Shown here in pieces: positions 10,523-22,600 of a DNA stretch of 64,000 bases. The notes under the pieces were generated by a model that saw only the letters and a program-made list of their open reading frames with translations, was not told the origin of the DNA and did no database searches. Both the position numbers and the translations under genes were made by a program. This stretch comes from Termitomyces sp. T153 (lineage: Eukaryota > Basidiomycota > Agaricomycetes > Agaricales > Lyophyllaceae), in assembly GCA_018296165.2 (NCBI GenBank), contig JACKQL020000060.1:62001-126000 (forward strand), written 5' to 3'. The first letter of the stretch is position 1. Every line of letters begins with the position of its first letter.

Positions 10523-10765
10523 TGTTGTGAGCCAATGTGTATTATGGCCACTGTGAGCATTGGCTATTGGAATAAAAGGCTATGCAGATAAAAGGCTATG
10601 CAGGGACTCTAAACAGGGTCAGAATAGATAAAGAGACAAAGGAGAGAGTAGACATATATCTGTTCTCCACAAACTCTTATTACCTTCAGTTGATTATATA
10701 GAGAGACTAAGGGTGAGGAGACAATTACTTGAAGACTCCAGACCATTACTTATGCATATCTGTAT
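10523..10765 (+). repeat. Copia LTR-like segment
   Basis: Directly after a purine-rich run (GGAGGAGTAGG, GAGGAGGAG) the sequence begins TGTTGTGAGCCAATG, as expected for a 3' LTR after the copia RNase H. Its 3' part (TTGATTATATAGAGAGACTAAGG) resembles the end of the LTR-like segment at 10,870-11,827. The right boundary is not certain. A (GATT)n run of about six units follows at 10,774-10,797. Confidence 0.5.
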
Positions 10766-10773
10766 TATCTAGG

Positions 10774-10797
10774 TTGATTGATTGATTGATTGATTGA
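10774..10797. repeat. (GATT)n microsatellite
   Basis: About six uninterrupted GATT units follow the copia LTR-like segment. Confidence 0.85.
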
Positions 10798-10869
10798 TCC
10801 ATTTTATTTTCTTCAAGACCTATTTTTACATGGAATGCTCCTGAACATTGTGTCCTAGGTCACACAGTA

Positions 10870-11827
10870 TGTAATGGGGGCGGTAATTATGGACACTCCA
10901 ACTAGTTATCTGGCCCAATCCCTTTTCAGCTGATGCCAGTTATGCCTCATAGCCACTTTACTACAATTTGACTTTGTCAGAGTTCATACTACTTCCCACC
11001 TCTAAATCCCACCCCATCTGCTGTTAACGTGCCATCCCAATTTCTAAACCCAGCTATACTCGGCAGGGCTTACTGTATGTGCATTGGTTTGTCCCATGTG
11101 AGGCGCTTTGCTCAGCTTCAAGCTTCCAATCCATCACACCAGTAAGGGTGTCACAACTCATCCTTCCTCACACCCAGACGATACTTTCGGAAGATCAATC
11201 CCAAGATTTGGAACCCACAACGGAATGGCCCAGTGTGCCACCAAGTGACAGACATGCTGCACCAATTGGCTAGGCACCCAATCAAACTGGCAGCAATAGC
11301 ACAACCTCACCAGACCATCCGATGGACTACACAGTGTGTCGGCAGCCTGATCAAACTATTGACTCCTATCCTCTCGCCTACCTGTGCCTTGACCTGCTTG
11401 GTCAGCAAGGGTCTAGACCCTCTCCCAAATCTGTCAAGCCAGGGAAACTATCTGTTTTTTCCATCTGGTCACGAGCATGGTGGTCACCATGCCATCATTG
11501 TATCCCATGTTGATTGGTCATTTGGGGGTGGCCTGACCAACAAAGCCTTTCTAATCAATCACGTGCGGGCAGTGGCTTTCTGGTGGCATTGAAGAATCCA
11601 TGTGGTGTCTAAGGTGTTTTCTACACAGGTGCACTCAGCTAGAGTCAAAACCCCAACCTTGCACTTGCAGATCATGTGACCCGCTTTGGGACGTGATGGT
11701 TCCAGCTGAGCCACTGCACCCCTTGTATTATCTAGGTATATGGAATAAAGTTGATTATTCAGAGAAACTAAGGATCTACTTATACACTCTGCAGTATCTA
11801 GTGTTATCTAGGGTTTGACTTCCAACA
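10870..11827 (+). repeat. Probable solo LTR, copia-like, CpG-retaining (958 bp)
   Basis: The segment begins TGTAATGGGGGCGG and ends TTTGACTTCCAACA, flanked by CAGTA and CAGAA, a 5-bp duplication with one mismatch. Its base composition (CCATCCGATGG, TGTGTCGGCAGCC, CACGTGCGGGC) retains CpG, while the gypsy DNA to its right is depleted. Short open frames up to 119 codons inside have no recognisable domain. It splits the left part of gypsy fragment B2 from the preceding DNA and appears to be a younger insertion. Confidence 0.55.
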
Positions 11828-12512
11828 CAGAACAGCTTGATCACATTATAGACTGAGTGCAGCTGGCACCAGCCTACAGGGAGTTTCAACTAGTAATCTA
11901 ATGGCCCTACTTATTTCCCCACTATAAATGGGCCAAGATGATGATAATACATCAACTTCTCAAATAGTCTTGTTGTATTTATGGTGCAACTATCCAGGTA
12001 GACATGGTATACAGGGGCTGGTGTGCACTATCAATCATAATACCATGCTATATCATTCTTTGCCTTCACCAAAGCTGCCTTTGCTTCCTCCTGTGCTGTC
12101 TTCATCCTGTCCACAAATTCATTTGCTGAATCATTCTCCAAGAGTTATGCTCAGAGTTTGAAACTCATGCAAGGATGTCATCCAGTGTTTAGAGACAAAA
12201 TTTTAAAAAGAATGGATTTATTTGAGTGGAAAATAAACATGTTTGTTGTACTGAAAGTCAGCATCTGGCAAGAACTCATTCCAATCATCCTGCCTTGTTT
12301 GTACAAAATAGGCAAAGATACTCTTTCAATTTCTGATCAATGTGCCCTGTCTATTCCTATTCATCTGACAGAGTGTGATATGCTGTGGTTGTATAGAGCT
12401 TTACTATAAGCAAGTGGTACAGCTCTCAAGTGAATTTCACTATGAACTGAGGACTTCAATCAGAGGCATAGACATATTCATCAGATAAATCATGGAGGTT
12501 CCAAACATTCTT

Positions 12513-12776
12513 TTAGTGCAGGCTAACTGCTTTCAAGGCAGAGCAAGTAGTGTGAGTAGGGATCAAGTGAGCTGACTTTTCAGAAAGGTTCACCACAACT
12601 ATAACTGCATCCATACCCATGAGCATCTGGAGGTTTAACAATGAAATCAACTGAAGGCTTGCTGGAATGGAAAAAGGGTGGAGTTGACCTATGGGTAAAC
12701 ACCAGGCTTGGTGCAGAGGCAGGGACTGTAGGTGCTGGTGTAGGTGCCTATGTACTAGGATATCTGAGGCCACCAA
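12513..12776 (-). pseudogene. Gypsy integrase core fragment (B2)
   Basis: The minus-strand open stretch contains Leu-Met-Gly-Met-Asp-Ala-Val-Ile-Val-Val-Val-Asn, Ser-Glu-Lys-Ser-Ala-His-Leu-Ile-Pro-Thr, the region around the first integrase catalytic Asp (here Asp-Ala, then Val-Asn). It is the only integrase core of family B visible in the window. Confidence 0.7.
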
Positions 12777-12945
12777 TAGTTCTGGGACACCAGGCCCAGA
12801 GTCTTATTGTCTGGAATGTGGCAGAGCTATTAGTGAGACCAAAAAGAACATTATAAGAAGTTCAAATGATCCACAATTAGTTCTGAATTTTTAATGAACA
12901 CATTGTTATAACTCTAATAGAAATCTAGGTGAAGTAGCATGCACC

Positions 12946-13245
12946 TCAACTATTGTTAGCAAGTTCAGAGATGAGTAGTAAAGAGTAGTGGTTCTTCACT
13001 GTCATTGTATTGAAGACTCTATAGTTCTGAACCAGAGGAAGAAACCCATTAATGAAAAAGGCTGAAGAATCCATTGAGGAGCTGGTGGGTTGTATCTGGC
13101 TAAAGCTAAGGTTCTCCTGCAGGAGCACATCCACATCTAGCCCATCCTGCTCATAAGGTGCTAGTAAATAGGCTTTGCAACTGAGCAGTTCTATGCTAGG
13201 GAGCAGCTCAATCATCTGGTTCCATTGCTTGCATTTTAGAAGCAA
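12946..13245 (-). pseudogene. Gypsy RT N-terminal fragment (B2)
   Basis: The 99-residue stretch resembles B1 8,354-8,088 and extends to Tyr-Arg-Val-Phe-Asn-Thr-Met-Thr-Val-Lys-Asn-His-Tyr-Ser-Leu, the conserved RT region 2 that usually reads YRxLNxxTxKNxYPLP. The initiator is not significant; this is an internal piece. Confidence 0.75.
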
Positions 13246-14044
13246 GTCAAATGATGCCTTGAAGAATACATCTTTAAAGTTATAGAGATTGATGAGAAAG
13301 TATGCTACAAAAGGGCTTGGACTGAGAGATTACTACAAGTGCCTTAGCTGGTTGTTAAAAAGTTGTCCTATTGACTCAGATCTCTGCTACTGTGGAAGGA
13401 AGTGAAACATTATAGCATAGATCCTATCACCTACCTCAATGGTCTTGTGTGAAGACTCAGAGTCTGGAGTGTCAGTAAATTCCCTTTTGCATTCATCTCT
13501 TCTGGAGTTCACACTCAAACTTTAGACATTGTTATAGAGGGCCTCCCCATGAGGGAATGCTAGAAGAAGGGGAGGGGGGGGATCCAGAAAGTCAAGATCA
13601 GCATAAGAGAGATGCCTTGTAAGGAAGCATGTAGGGTAGCAGTGAAAGGCTGTGTTTGCCACAGCTCATGCTGCAGCTCCATCAGGCTGCCACTGCTTGC
13701 TTGCCACCTTGTACCAGGTCTTGATATACTTGTCATTTGGGTGCCTCTCAGCCATACTGTCAATACGATGCATAAGAGTGGAGTAGAGTCCATCATGGAA
13801 GGTTAAACAGAGCTGCAGACCATCAGACTATCCAGCTCTATCTAGTAACTATTTTCCTTGATTGTACAGAGTTTCTTTTTCAGAGAGAAAGAGCTGTGGT
13901 CTTGGCAGGGTCAAAAAGAAAAAAGTCAGCTTGGAACTCTTTCTCAAACTCCATCCAGCTAGTGAAGCTCTTGACTCCTCTAGAGTATTAGAAGATGTGC
14001 AATGCATAGATTGAAGCTTGGCCTGCCTTCATATAGGCAAGGAC

Positions 14045-14401
14045 TCAGGCTATTTTGAGGGCATGGAAGGCAAATGCTTCACTGCTCAGCTGGATATAGG
14101 TGATACAGCATTGAAGAAAACATTCTCCAACCTTATATTCCTTGTCAAATATGTCAAGGAGCACAGAGCAAGGAAGTTTGAAGCAAGGGGACAAAAACCC
14201 TAAGCTAGGTGCAGAAGCAAGCATTTCTACAGCTGCTAGAAGTTTTAGGGGAGAGTAGGAGTGAGGGGAGAAGTGTTCCAGAATGATTTCAAGGAAAGAG
14301 AGGGACACTACTCCAGTGGTTTGGCATAGTCTAGTATGATCAGCAGTGTGGGAAGTAAAAGAAGCTTGAATAATTTGGACTTGGATTTCCAGAAACAACA
14401 A
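14045..14401 (-). pseudogene. Gypsy gag N-terminal fragment (B2)
   Basis: The 118-residue open stretch matches the plus-strand gag of B3 at 30,719-31,033: Leu-Glu-Ile-Gln-Val-Gln, Thr-Ser-His-Thr, Leu-Cys-Gln-Thr-Thr, then the alanine- and proline-rich linker. No zinc knuckle is present in this fragment. Confidence 0.7.
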
Positions 14402-14499
14402 ACAACTCCTAGCATTGTTCTAGGGGCTCAAAGCATCAGGAGGAGGTACTATTGGAGTTGGCCGAGTCATAGAAGGAGTACAGGGAGATAGTAGTAGGA

Positions 14500-14861
14500 G
14501 AGAGACCTTGATCTATTGTAAATGACCTTGATCTCCTAACTCACAGCACATGACCACATACTAATATGACCAAAAGATATTTGACAATGAACAGCAGGCT
14601 TAGAATAAAGGAAACAATCAGAGGGTCTAGTAAGAGCAGCCCCTTGGGGCACATGACCATGTTCAAAGATGACTAAAAGATAGCCTTTGGTCAAAAGTAC
14701 TTATAGCGCCCCCTGGGCACATGACCATGTACAAAGATAACTAAAAAATAGCCTGTGGTCAAAAGTACTTATGACCAGATGATGGGAGGTTGACAATGAA
14801 TAGCAAACTCAGAATAAGGAAAACAATTAGAGAGTCTAAGAGCAGTCTTCTGACATCACTT
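14500..14861 (-). repeat. LTR-B fragment with internal 67-bp duplication
   Basis: The right end reads GAGCAGTCTTCTGACATCA, equivalent in minus orientation to an LTR start of TGATGTCAGAAGACTGCTC. The unit GGGCACATGACCATGT...AAGTACTTAT occurs twice in direct order (about 14,640 and 14,705). The expected TGTAAGGGC end is missing on the left. It adjoins the gag of B2 and was probably its 5' LTR. Confidence 0.6.
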
Positions 14862-15555
14862 CCTTCTAGCATGCAGTGTTCCAATGCACTGAGTAGAAGA
14901 AAATTGTGCATTGCTTGGTCAGCTATGTTGGTAGAGTAGATGCCTCTAATTGCCTCTGGGGAATTGGAGTGCCTGTAGTAGAAGTCCCAGACTAGGGCTG
15001 GTGCACATACATTGGCCTGGAATTCCTAAGAAATGTTCTCAATGCCATATTCCTTCCATTCCACTTTGAACTGCAACTTCTTTCCAGAATATCCTGCTAT
15101 ACAAAATTTCCTCCACCTTGTACTCTTTCCCAATATTAACTAGGATTGTGGTGGGAGTACCTTAGGCAGCAGCCAGGGATAAGGTCATCTAGAGCTGGGA
15201 ACAGCTTAACAATACTAAAGACTGAGTGCAGAGTGCATTTGACACAGGCCTGCTGGGAGCTTTGGAAGCTTAAGTCAGTATGCTAAAAGCCCTACCTTCT
15301 TCTCCACTACAAAGGGGCCAAGGTGACAATATGACAGTTTCTGTAAACTAAATCCAGTATCCAATCCAAAAATAGAAATCCATTATAAATGGCCTTGATC
15401 TCCTAACTCACAGATGTGACCATGTACAAATATGACCAAAGAATAGCCCTTATTGAAAGTACTTGTGACTTGAAGATAGGAGGTTGATAATGAATAGCAG
15501 GCTCAAAATAAAGGAAACAATCAGAGAGTCTAGTAAAAGCAGTCTCCTAACAACA
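14862..15555 (-). mobile_element. Gypsy 3' end fragment (chromodomain plus LTR piece)
   Basis: From 14,862 to about 15,340 the minus strand resembles B1 6,270-6,740, including the chromodomain region rich in Lys and Trp codons with disrupting stops. From about 15,370 to 15,555 lies another copy of the LTR half seen at 14,515-14,861, ending AAGCAGTCTCCTAACAACA. Two elements in the same orientation therefore overlap or were tandemly duplicated here. Confidence 0.6.
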
Positions 15556-16500
15556 TTCTTGCTTTTCAGCCTCAGCTTCTTGATCCTCATCACAGAATCT
15601 GCCTCTGTATTTGAGTGTTCTGATGATTGCCATGTTGAGATATGAATGTGTCTACATATTCTGGTCTTTCACAATTTTGAGCTTTGATAATTTTCTCAAG
15701 ATACAAACTATCATCATTTTTGATATTGCATAGCTTTTATCACTGCAAAGCACACATAAGGATATTTGAAGCCACTGTCAAGAAAACTCCTAGCATTTTC
15801 TCAACTGTGCATCAACTTGAAGCACAAAGCTTCTACTCCTATACTTGTCAAAGGCTGTTGCATTGTGCAGGAATGGCAGGTGATCAATTAGAAAATTGCA
15901 CTAGGACTCTCTTATTGGAGAGAATATGATGATGGAAGAACACCAAATAACAAGGTTGACCTTCTAAGGGATCACATATGGTTTACTCAACTCCAAGCAT
16001 AGTACATCAATATACAAATTTTGATAAAAACTCTCTTCTGCAGCTGTTCTTCATTACCTTCAAATTGACTTTGTTTCATTTTTTTGGCTAAGCTCACTTA
16101 GTAAGCAAGACTTTTGAACTTTTTGAGCCTTTCAATCACCTTCAAATTGATTTTGTCTCATCTTTTTGGCTAAGTCCACTTGGTAAGCAAGATTTTTTCA
16201 CCTCTGATGTTCTAGGAGATGTTGGTACATACCATGTAGAATAGAAGAGCTAGGAAAAGCACTGGTCACATATCCTTCCACAATCTACTGAGAGTGATGA
16301 TAATGATATGCATGTGCATGCAAATAGAGACATTGGCCAAGTAATAAACAAAGATGCAGATATGAATATTATCATAAACATGTATATAAAATGAGGTTTT
16401 CTCTCTACCAAATCTACATTCATGTCCACATCTAGACCAATCAAAAGCAGTGCATGCAGTATTTTAGTCCAACTTCCTTGCTATACCTGCTCACTCAAGA
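15556..16500. other. No recognisable gene; one tandem duplication
   Basis: Only short open frames are present. A tandem duplication of about 61 bp (containing ACCTTCAAATTGA and TTTTTGGCTAAG) occurs at 16,052-16,112 and 16,137-16,197. Composition resembles the surrounding transposon debris. Confidence 0.5.
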
Positions 16501-16529
16501 ATTAATTAATACACATCAAAATTACAAGT

Positions 16530-18180
16530 ACACTCTGATCTACTTGAACTCCCTTAAGGAACACTGGAAACATATCTGGCATGTATTGGGATGGCTTTAG
16601 CAGTACAATCTACATGCCAAGCCCAAGAAATGTTTGTTCCATACTATGAAAGTTGAGTATCTTGGCATCATTGTGTCCTTTGAAAGAGTTTGCATGGATC
16701 TAACAAAGGTTGAAGCCATTACCACCTGTATCTAACTCTAGAATTCCAAGGAACTTCAATTCTTCCTTTATTATACCAACTTCTTCTAGTGGTTCATTGA
16801 CTTACTCTGGCATCACTAGACATCTCACACAACTCACCTGAAAGCACACCCCATGGGCCTAATATTTTAGATGTAAAAGCATTTTGATCTTCTAAGAAAG
16901 GTTTTCACTATAGCACCCATTCTCCAGCACTATTACACAGCCCTCTCTATCAATCTTGAATGCAACACCTCAGATTGGGCCTTACCAGAATTTTGTCTCA
17001 GATGGACCTAGACTCAAAGGACCTTTACCCAGTTACTTTTAGGCCCAATAGCCTGAAACTCTCTAATATAACTTCATCAACTCTTACTGCCCAAAATGCC
17101 TTGGAGCTAAACTAAATGTGCTGCCTTGTAGACCATAAATGTAGCCCCAGAGATCTTTTGAAGAAGAGTGCAACAAGCAAGTCATAATCCTCCAAAACAC
17201 CTTCATTCCACCCTCCTCTTTATTAAAAAAGAACTTCTTAACCAAATTCAAAATATGCTAAAGAATGCCTACCTCAGGGCCCAGGATTCCTAGGACCTCC
17301 ATGAGACCTCTAAAACCCTCCCAAAAAACCACCATCCACTGACCCCCTTGTAAAAACTCTAACTGCTTCTTATTCCAGCATTCTCCAATAATCTTACTTC
17401 CTTATCTCCTCCTCTGCCATAGCCCGATTTACATCCCAGACCTCCCACACCTATGTTTAGATGTCTCTAACAGCACTATTATATAAGCTCCAAGAACACT
17501 TTAGAATTTATAAGACTCTCTAGCTTGTTATATGAATGTACTTCTAGCAATGGATAATAAGGATGTTATTCAGTACATCTGTTCTTATGAGGCTTGCCTT
17601 TGGAGTAAAGGTTCTCTGTCACTAACCTCTTGGCCTGCTGAAGCCCCTCCCAATTGAATATACTTCTAATTCTTGATCTTGATGAATCACATCATAAAAT
17701 TCCTAAACTTAAACAGTTATAACACCATCCTAATCAATGTTTTCTACCTTCTAAGACAAGCAGTATCCATCCCCTGACTACTGCTTCTCTGTTTCCCTCT
17801 CTAACATACCCTCTCATGTAACTTATGAAGTTGCCCATGACATCCAGTATTTCCAAGGATAACACCTTTCCACCATTATAAAATAATCATTGCTTATAAG
17901 GCCTACTACTGACTCCAAGCAAAGCCCCAATTCCAGATCAGCCCATTTGCTCCCTTGTTTGGCTGCACCAACACATTAAAATCTGATACCCTTTGATCAA
18001 GTTTAACTACCAACATTTCAGCCCTTTTAAAATTCTCTAGAAGGTCTCCTTGCATGCCTACAAATTGAAAAGCCTCCTTGCATGCCTACAGATTTTGCCT
18101 CCTCCCAGAAATGAAGAGTCTCTACCTAGCTTCCACATTTGGCTGCTTGAATGCAACTATCCTAACACCTTTCCCTGCTC
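16530..18180 (+). mobile_element. Highly decayed Ty3/gypsy pol, second family
   Basis: Plus-strand frames contain Gln-Tyr-Asn-Leu-His-Ala-Lys-Pro-Lys-Lys-Cys, then Val-Glu-Tyr-Leu-Gly-Ile-Ile-Val-Ser and Met-Asp-Leu-Thr-Lys-Val-Glu-Ala-Ile, the end of a Ty3/gypsy RT. Downstream, shifted frames recall the tether and RNase H. Stops are frequent. It differs from family B in sequence and strand. After about 17,100 the assignment to RNase H and integrase is only by position. Confidence 0.6.
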
Positions 18181-18476
18181 ACCCCCAATAGCTCTTATAT
18201 TTTTATTTTACTCTTAATGCACAAAACATCTTATTAACTTCACCTTCCCCTATTTTACAGATGCCATCAAGCATTCCTGATGCATCTACTCCATGTCTAA
18301 GACACATTATATTCCCCCATCTTATTTTACTAATGCCATCATCTATTTCCAGTAACTATGACATACTAATCTCATTTTTAATTCCTCTGAAATATTGTAT
18401 CCATCCTCATTTTATCCCACTCATGCATTTATTCCCATCTTTGACATCTCCAACATATCTTATTTCATCTTGTTTT
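18181..18476. other. AT-rich gap without features
   Basis: No coding or structural signal found. It ends in the GTTTT target duplication of the solo LTR that follows. Confidence 0.4.
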
Positions 18477-20779
18477 TGTCATGACCCATTCCCTGAAGCC
18501 CCATACATCACCTGACAAACCCCTGTCCCCCCAGAACCTCCCCCAATGCTTTGTTGAACTTCCTCAGCACTCCGTGCCTACTCCAGCTAACTCTGACGCA
18601 TTCTCGGCTAACTCCGATGCATTCTTGGCAACAGCCCCCTGGCCAACTCCAACATCTTCCTTGCAGCTGCTGGCGCTTCCCCTGGACTTCCTGAGCCCCT
18701 GGGACCACTCCCCTACCATGCCTAACTCCATTACACGTCATCAACTTAACACCCTGGCTCCCCCAACTTACCCTGGGGTATCACAACAACTTCAGAACAG
18801 ACTGCATCACAATTGATCCCATCAACATATCAATGCAGCCTGCCCTCTGGTTGTAACCAATACCTGTAGACTCTGTCAAGCTCTGCCAAGCCCTGCCACC
18901 ACAGCTGATGTCCCTGGAGCTCTTCAGTAGTCAGTATATAAGACATAGAGTAGCTGTCACGACCCGTCCCCTGAACCCCCGCACATCACCCATCAACCCC
19001 CCGAACCCCCAAAAAACCCCCGACGCTCCGCTGAACTTCCGCCCATGCCCCACACCTATTTCGGCTAACTCCGATGCCTCCTCAGCTAACTCCAACGGCC
19101 CCCTGGCCAACTTCGGTGCCTTCCCCGCAGCCACTGACACTTACCCTGGATCTTCCAAACCCCAAGAACCACTCCCGCTGTTCCCGATCTTCACCACCCA
19201 TCATCAACTAAACACTCTGGTTCCTCTGACCTATTCTGGAGTATCACAACAACCTCGGGGCGACCCGCGTTCCCCAATGATCCCATCAACATATCAGCAC
19301 GGCCCGATCCTCGATTGCAACTGACACCCGCCCACTTTGTCGAGCTCCGCCAAGCCCCACTGCCGCAGCTGACCTACCCCAAAGTTCTCCAGTAGTCAGT
19401 ATATAAGCCGTCGAGTAGCTCTTCATACTCTAGTCTTGATATTGCTTAATGTTATCTATGGTCTGATTGTTTCCTTTTCGTGTTTCGTGTTTCGTTCTCC
19501 TTACTCTCAGTCTCCTGGTCTTATCTCAGTCTCCCAGTCTTATCTCAGTCTCCCGGTCCTGTCCTGTCTCCATTTCGCTATTATTCTCATTATCGTCTTG
19601 TATCTCCACTCGAATCTACTCTTGTTCCATATCATCTCGTCTGACGCTGTCTTGGTGACTCCATCCGACCGTTGTGCCCAAGTCTTCATCAACCTTAATG
19701 ACCTCACAAACTCTGCAATTACAATTACAAACCCCGACACTCCTTTACCAAGTCCAAACCTCACTCTTTGCTCGGTCCCAGACTCCATCAACTCCAAATG
19801 ATCTCCCATCAAACCCCGGCTCCATTCCCATTGATTACACAGCCGCCTACTCCTTCGCTTCCGCAAATCTCCCATACGGTCTTCTGCCTGAACTCCACCA
19901 AGACCGTCTTGTTTCCTTGCAATCCGACTTCTCCAGACCTCCCCAGATTCGTCTGGATCACATCCCACCAACTATCCGCACAAGCCATCAGTGCCCGGAA
20001 TGTCTTTGAGTGTTTGGTTACCAGTGCAAGGGGATCACGCCCGCCTAGTAAGGACTCACCCAGTGCAGCTGAGCCCCCAAGGTCAGCGGAACCTGACAGT
20101 AGCTTCTTGTACTCTAGTCTTGAGATTACCTACTTACCTGCCTTACCTGATGTGTTTCTGATTGTTTCTTCTCATGTTTTGTGTTCTGTGTCTCGTTTTC
20201 CTTATTTTCAGTCTCCCAGTCTTATCTCGTCTCTATTCCATTATCGTTTTGTTATTGTTCCATGTCTCTGCCTGAATCTATTCTTGTTCTTGTCTTGTCT
20301 TCATCTCATTTTGTCTAACTCCATCTCGTCTCATTTGATTCTGTCTATTGTGTTCCAGTCCTCGCAATCATAATGTCCTCATGAACTCTGCAGTTATGAT
20401 TACAAACCTCCAACACTTTCTACCAACCCCAGACCCTGCTACACGCTTGGCTCTGAACTCCATCAATCTCTGTTGATTCCCCATCAGAACTCCGGCTCCG
20501 CTCCTGTCATCCACATAGCCTCCGCCTCCTCTGCACCCGCAATACTCACACATGGACTTATGCCTGAACCCTGCCAAGCCCATCCCCCATCCCCGCAACT
20601 CATCCTCTACTTCTCCAGACCTCCCCAGACTTGCTTGGATCAATTTCCACTAACTATCCTCACAAGCTCCCAATGTTTGGAACACCTCCAAGTGCCCGGT
20701 TGTCAGTGCAGGGAATCACATCTGCCTAGTAAGGACTTGCCCAGTAGAGCTGAGCCCTTGTGGTCAGCAGAACCTGACA
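18477..20779 (+). repeat. Solo LTR, family A, outer copy split by a nested copy
   Basis: The outer LTR begins TGTCATGACCC and ends AGCAGAACCTGACA, flanked on both sides by GTTTT (18,472-18,476 and 20,780-20,784), a perfect 5-bp target duplication. Removing the nested unit at 18,955-20,098 and one copy of its target duplication leaves about 1,154 bp, close to the other full copies. Solo LTRs form by recombination between the two LTRs of a full element. Confidence 0.85.
18955..20098 (+). repeat. Solo LTR, family A, nested young copy (1,144 bp)
   Basis: It starts TGTCACGACCCGTCCCCTG and ends GTCAGCGGAACCTGACA, with GTAGC immediately on both sides (18,950-18,954 and 20,099-20,103). It is inserted near the TATATAA region of an older copy of the same LTR. 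CpG sites are much better kept than in the outer copy or in the copy at 4,848, so the insertion is recent. Open frames up to 201 codons are chance products of pyrimidine-rich sequence. Confidence 0.9.
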
Positions 20780-20899
20780 GTTTTTAGCTACTCTGGAGAC
20801 TAGACACTAAGAAAAAGATCTTTCACAACTGTGACTCAATAAGACTGTATGGTACTTTTTGATAAGGCTTAAACTCTATCACAATTGCTAGGCCTGCAT

Positions 20900-21190
20900 T
20901 GTCACAGCCCATCTCTGGACTCCTGTACCTCATTCTAAACAACCCCAATAGTCTGAAGCATTCTCCAATGCCCCCTTGTCCACTTCAACCTTCACTCATC
21001 CCTAGCACCCACTATGGCAAATCACAAAACTTCTACAGCAAACTCTGGTGCCTCTACCAGCAGGCCCCATCACTTTTCTGACTTTTACTAAGCACTCAGG
21101 TGCCTCCAATGCTTCTTCTAGCAGGACCCAACACTAGCTCTTCCATTTCACACTACTTCTTGCACTGGGCACAGAAGAATGCACTAAACA
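20900..21190 (+). repeat. LTR-A 5' fragment
   Basis: It begins TGTCACAGCCCATCTCTGG and fades near a sequence resembling the family's AGTCAGTATATAAG core. A further scrap starts at 21,799 (TGTCACAACCCATCTC) and stops after about 16 bases. No target duplication can be seen for either. Confidence 0.6.
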
Positions 21191-21798
21191 ACTGGTCAGC
21201 CAGAATATAAGTATGGGATCCCTAACAGCTCATGCCTGCTCAACTGCCTTTGCAAACTCTTCTAGTGTCACCTCTGCTTGCACAACCCATTGGCCTTCAA
21301 GACAGCTTGTGCTATTCTTGGCCCCAAGCTTGGCCTAGACAAACAAGTTGGCAATACTGGAGCTAACCATGCTGGTTGCCTCAGAGTCCTAGCTGAGAGA
21401 GGCTCTCAGATGAGCCTGCCACTGCTGCAGACAACTCTGTCAAATTTGATCAGTACTATACTAGACACAGAACTATTGCACTCATAACAATAGTACATTG
21501 AGTCCACTCTCTTCCAATCCTGGTACTAATTGAACTTCTTCTGGCAACTCTCATACTTGGTCCAGATATCAATGCAGTTTTATTGGAGGGTGGAGGGGTC
21601 AGGAATGACAATGACAATGACTCTGAAGAAGACATAGGGGCTAATTAAGAAGTATTGGAGTACATCCTAAACCTTTTAATTTCTTAGGTAGAGCTTCCTA
21701 ATGGATGATGATCCTCCTTCAACTTTGATTTCCATGCTGCTACTGCTTGCTACTTTGTGCTCCACACCTAAAGGGTCTTGACACTGAAGAGAAGGTGA
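21191..21798 (-). other. Gypsy-like debris
   Basis: Around 21,540-21,780 the minus strand resembles the gag-protease linker of B2 (13,640-13,750), with shared words such as CTGCTACTGCTTGC. No open frame is longer than about 70 codons. The rest is unassigned. Confidence 0.4.
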
Positions 21799-21829
21799 TG
21801 TCACAACCCATCTCTTTGAAGAGGATTTG

Positions 21830-22110
21830 CTAATTCCATTGTGCAGGGAACAATTCCCAGTTCAATTAGCCTTTGCTATAACAATCAACAAGTCTCAAGG
21901 TCAATTAGTCAAGCATGTTGGATTGAACCTTTGATTACAAGTTTTTGCACATGGCCAACTTTATGTTGCACTTTCTCAGTGCACATCAGATGATCATATC
22001 TCAAGAAATACTGAATAGTTTACAAATGTAAATATACCTTTTGATGAATACAAGCAACAAATTGCTAACTTCTATGAACTTCAGCACCTAATGTATATAG
22101 CTGGATAGTG
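21830..22110 (+). pseudogene. Helitron helicase C-terminal fragment (orphan)
   Basis: Read in one plus frame, the fragment gives [16 protein letters not shown], then Gly-Gln-Leu-Tyr-Val-Ala-Leu-Ser-Gln-Cys-Thr. These are the last two PIF1-type helicase motifs of Helitron RepHel proteins. The preceding helicase is absent, and a second Helitron starts about 1 kb downstream. It is either the end of a separate Helitron or a rearranged piece of that one. Confidence 0.75.
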
Positions 22111-22269
22111 TAGTATAGATATTTTTAATGGTTTACAAATGTAAGTGTGACAGTTTCAATAATTGCTACTAATTTTTATGATTTTCAGCATCTCTAATAT
22201 ATACCAGTGGAAATTGTAGTATTTTGTTGATAATGTAATATAGATGATTGGTTTATACATGAAATCTCA

Positions 22270-22600
22270 GTATATTGAATTGTAAGAGAGAGCAACACTT
22301 AGTCAACAAAATACAAATACTTAACTGAATGAAGTGAGGTTTGGTCTAGGACTTGACATTGAATTAACAAATACCAAGACCTAACTGAAAAAGTGAGGTT
22401 AAATCTGGGATTTAGCATTGAGTTTGAAATACAAGGACCTAACTGAAAAAAGTGAGGTTGGGTCTGAGGTTAAGCATTGAGTAGAATATTAAGGACCTCA
22501 TTGAATGAAGTGTGGTTGGGCATTGAATGAAGTGTGGTTGGGTCTGGGATGAAGCAAGAGCTATAAGCTTGTGCCAAAGGCATGGACCATAACTCATCTA
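22270..22600 (+). repeat. Decayed tandem repeat of about 57 bp
   Basis: About four units read roughly AAATACAAGGACCTAACTG then AAAAAGTGAGGTTGGGTCTG. The array ends in GTGCCAAAGGCATGGACCAT. The same unit and the same ending occur at 37,363-37,590, and a single unit lies near 58,090. Confidence 0.65.

Larger units (their letters stand above)
11828..14460 (-). mobile_element. Ty3/gypsy remnant B2 (internal deletion)
   Basis: On the minus strand the order is gag (14,401-14,045), gag-protease linker (13,800-13,540), RT N-terminal part (13,245-12,780), integrase core (12,776-12,513) and the integrase-chromodomain linker (to 11,828). Each part matches B1 or B3. RT joins the integrase core directly, so most of RT and all of RNase H are deleted. 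All parts carry stops. Confidence 0.75.

Noticed and set aside
19540..20373. Long open frames (143 codons minus strand, 201 codons plus strand)
   Set aside because: They fall inside solo LTR family A, whose pyrimidine-rich sequence is poor in stops. They are not kept in the other copies.
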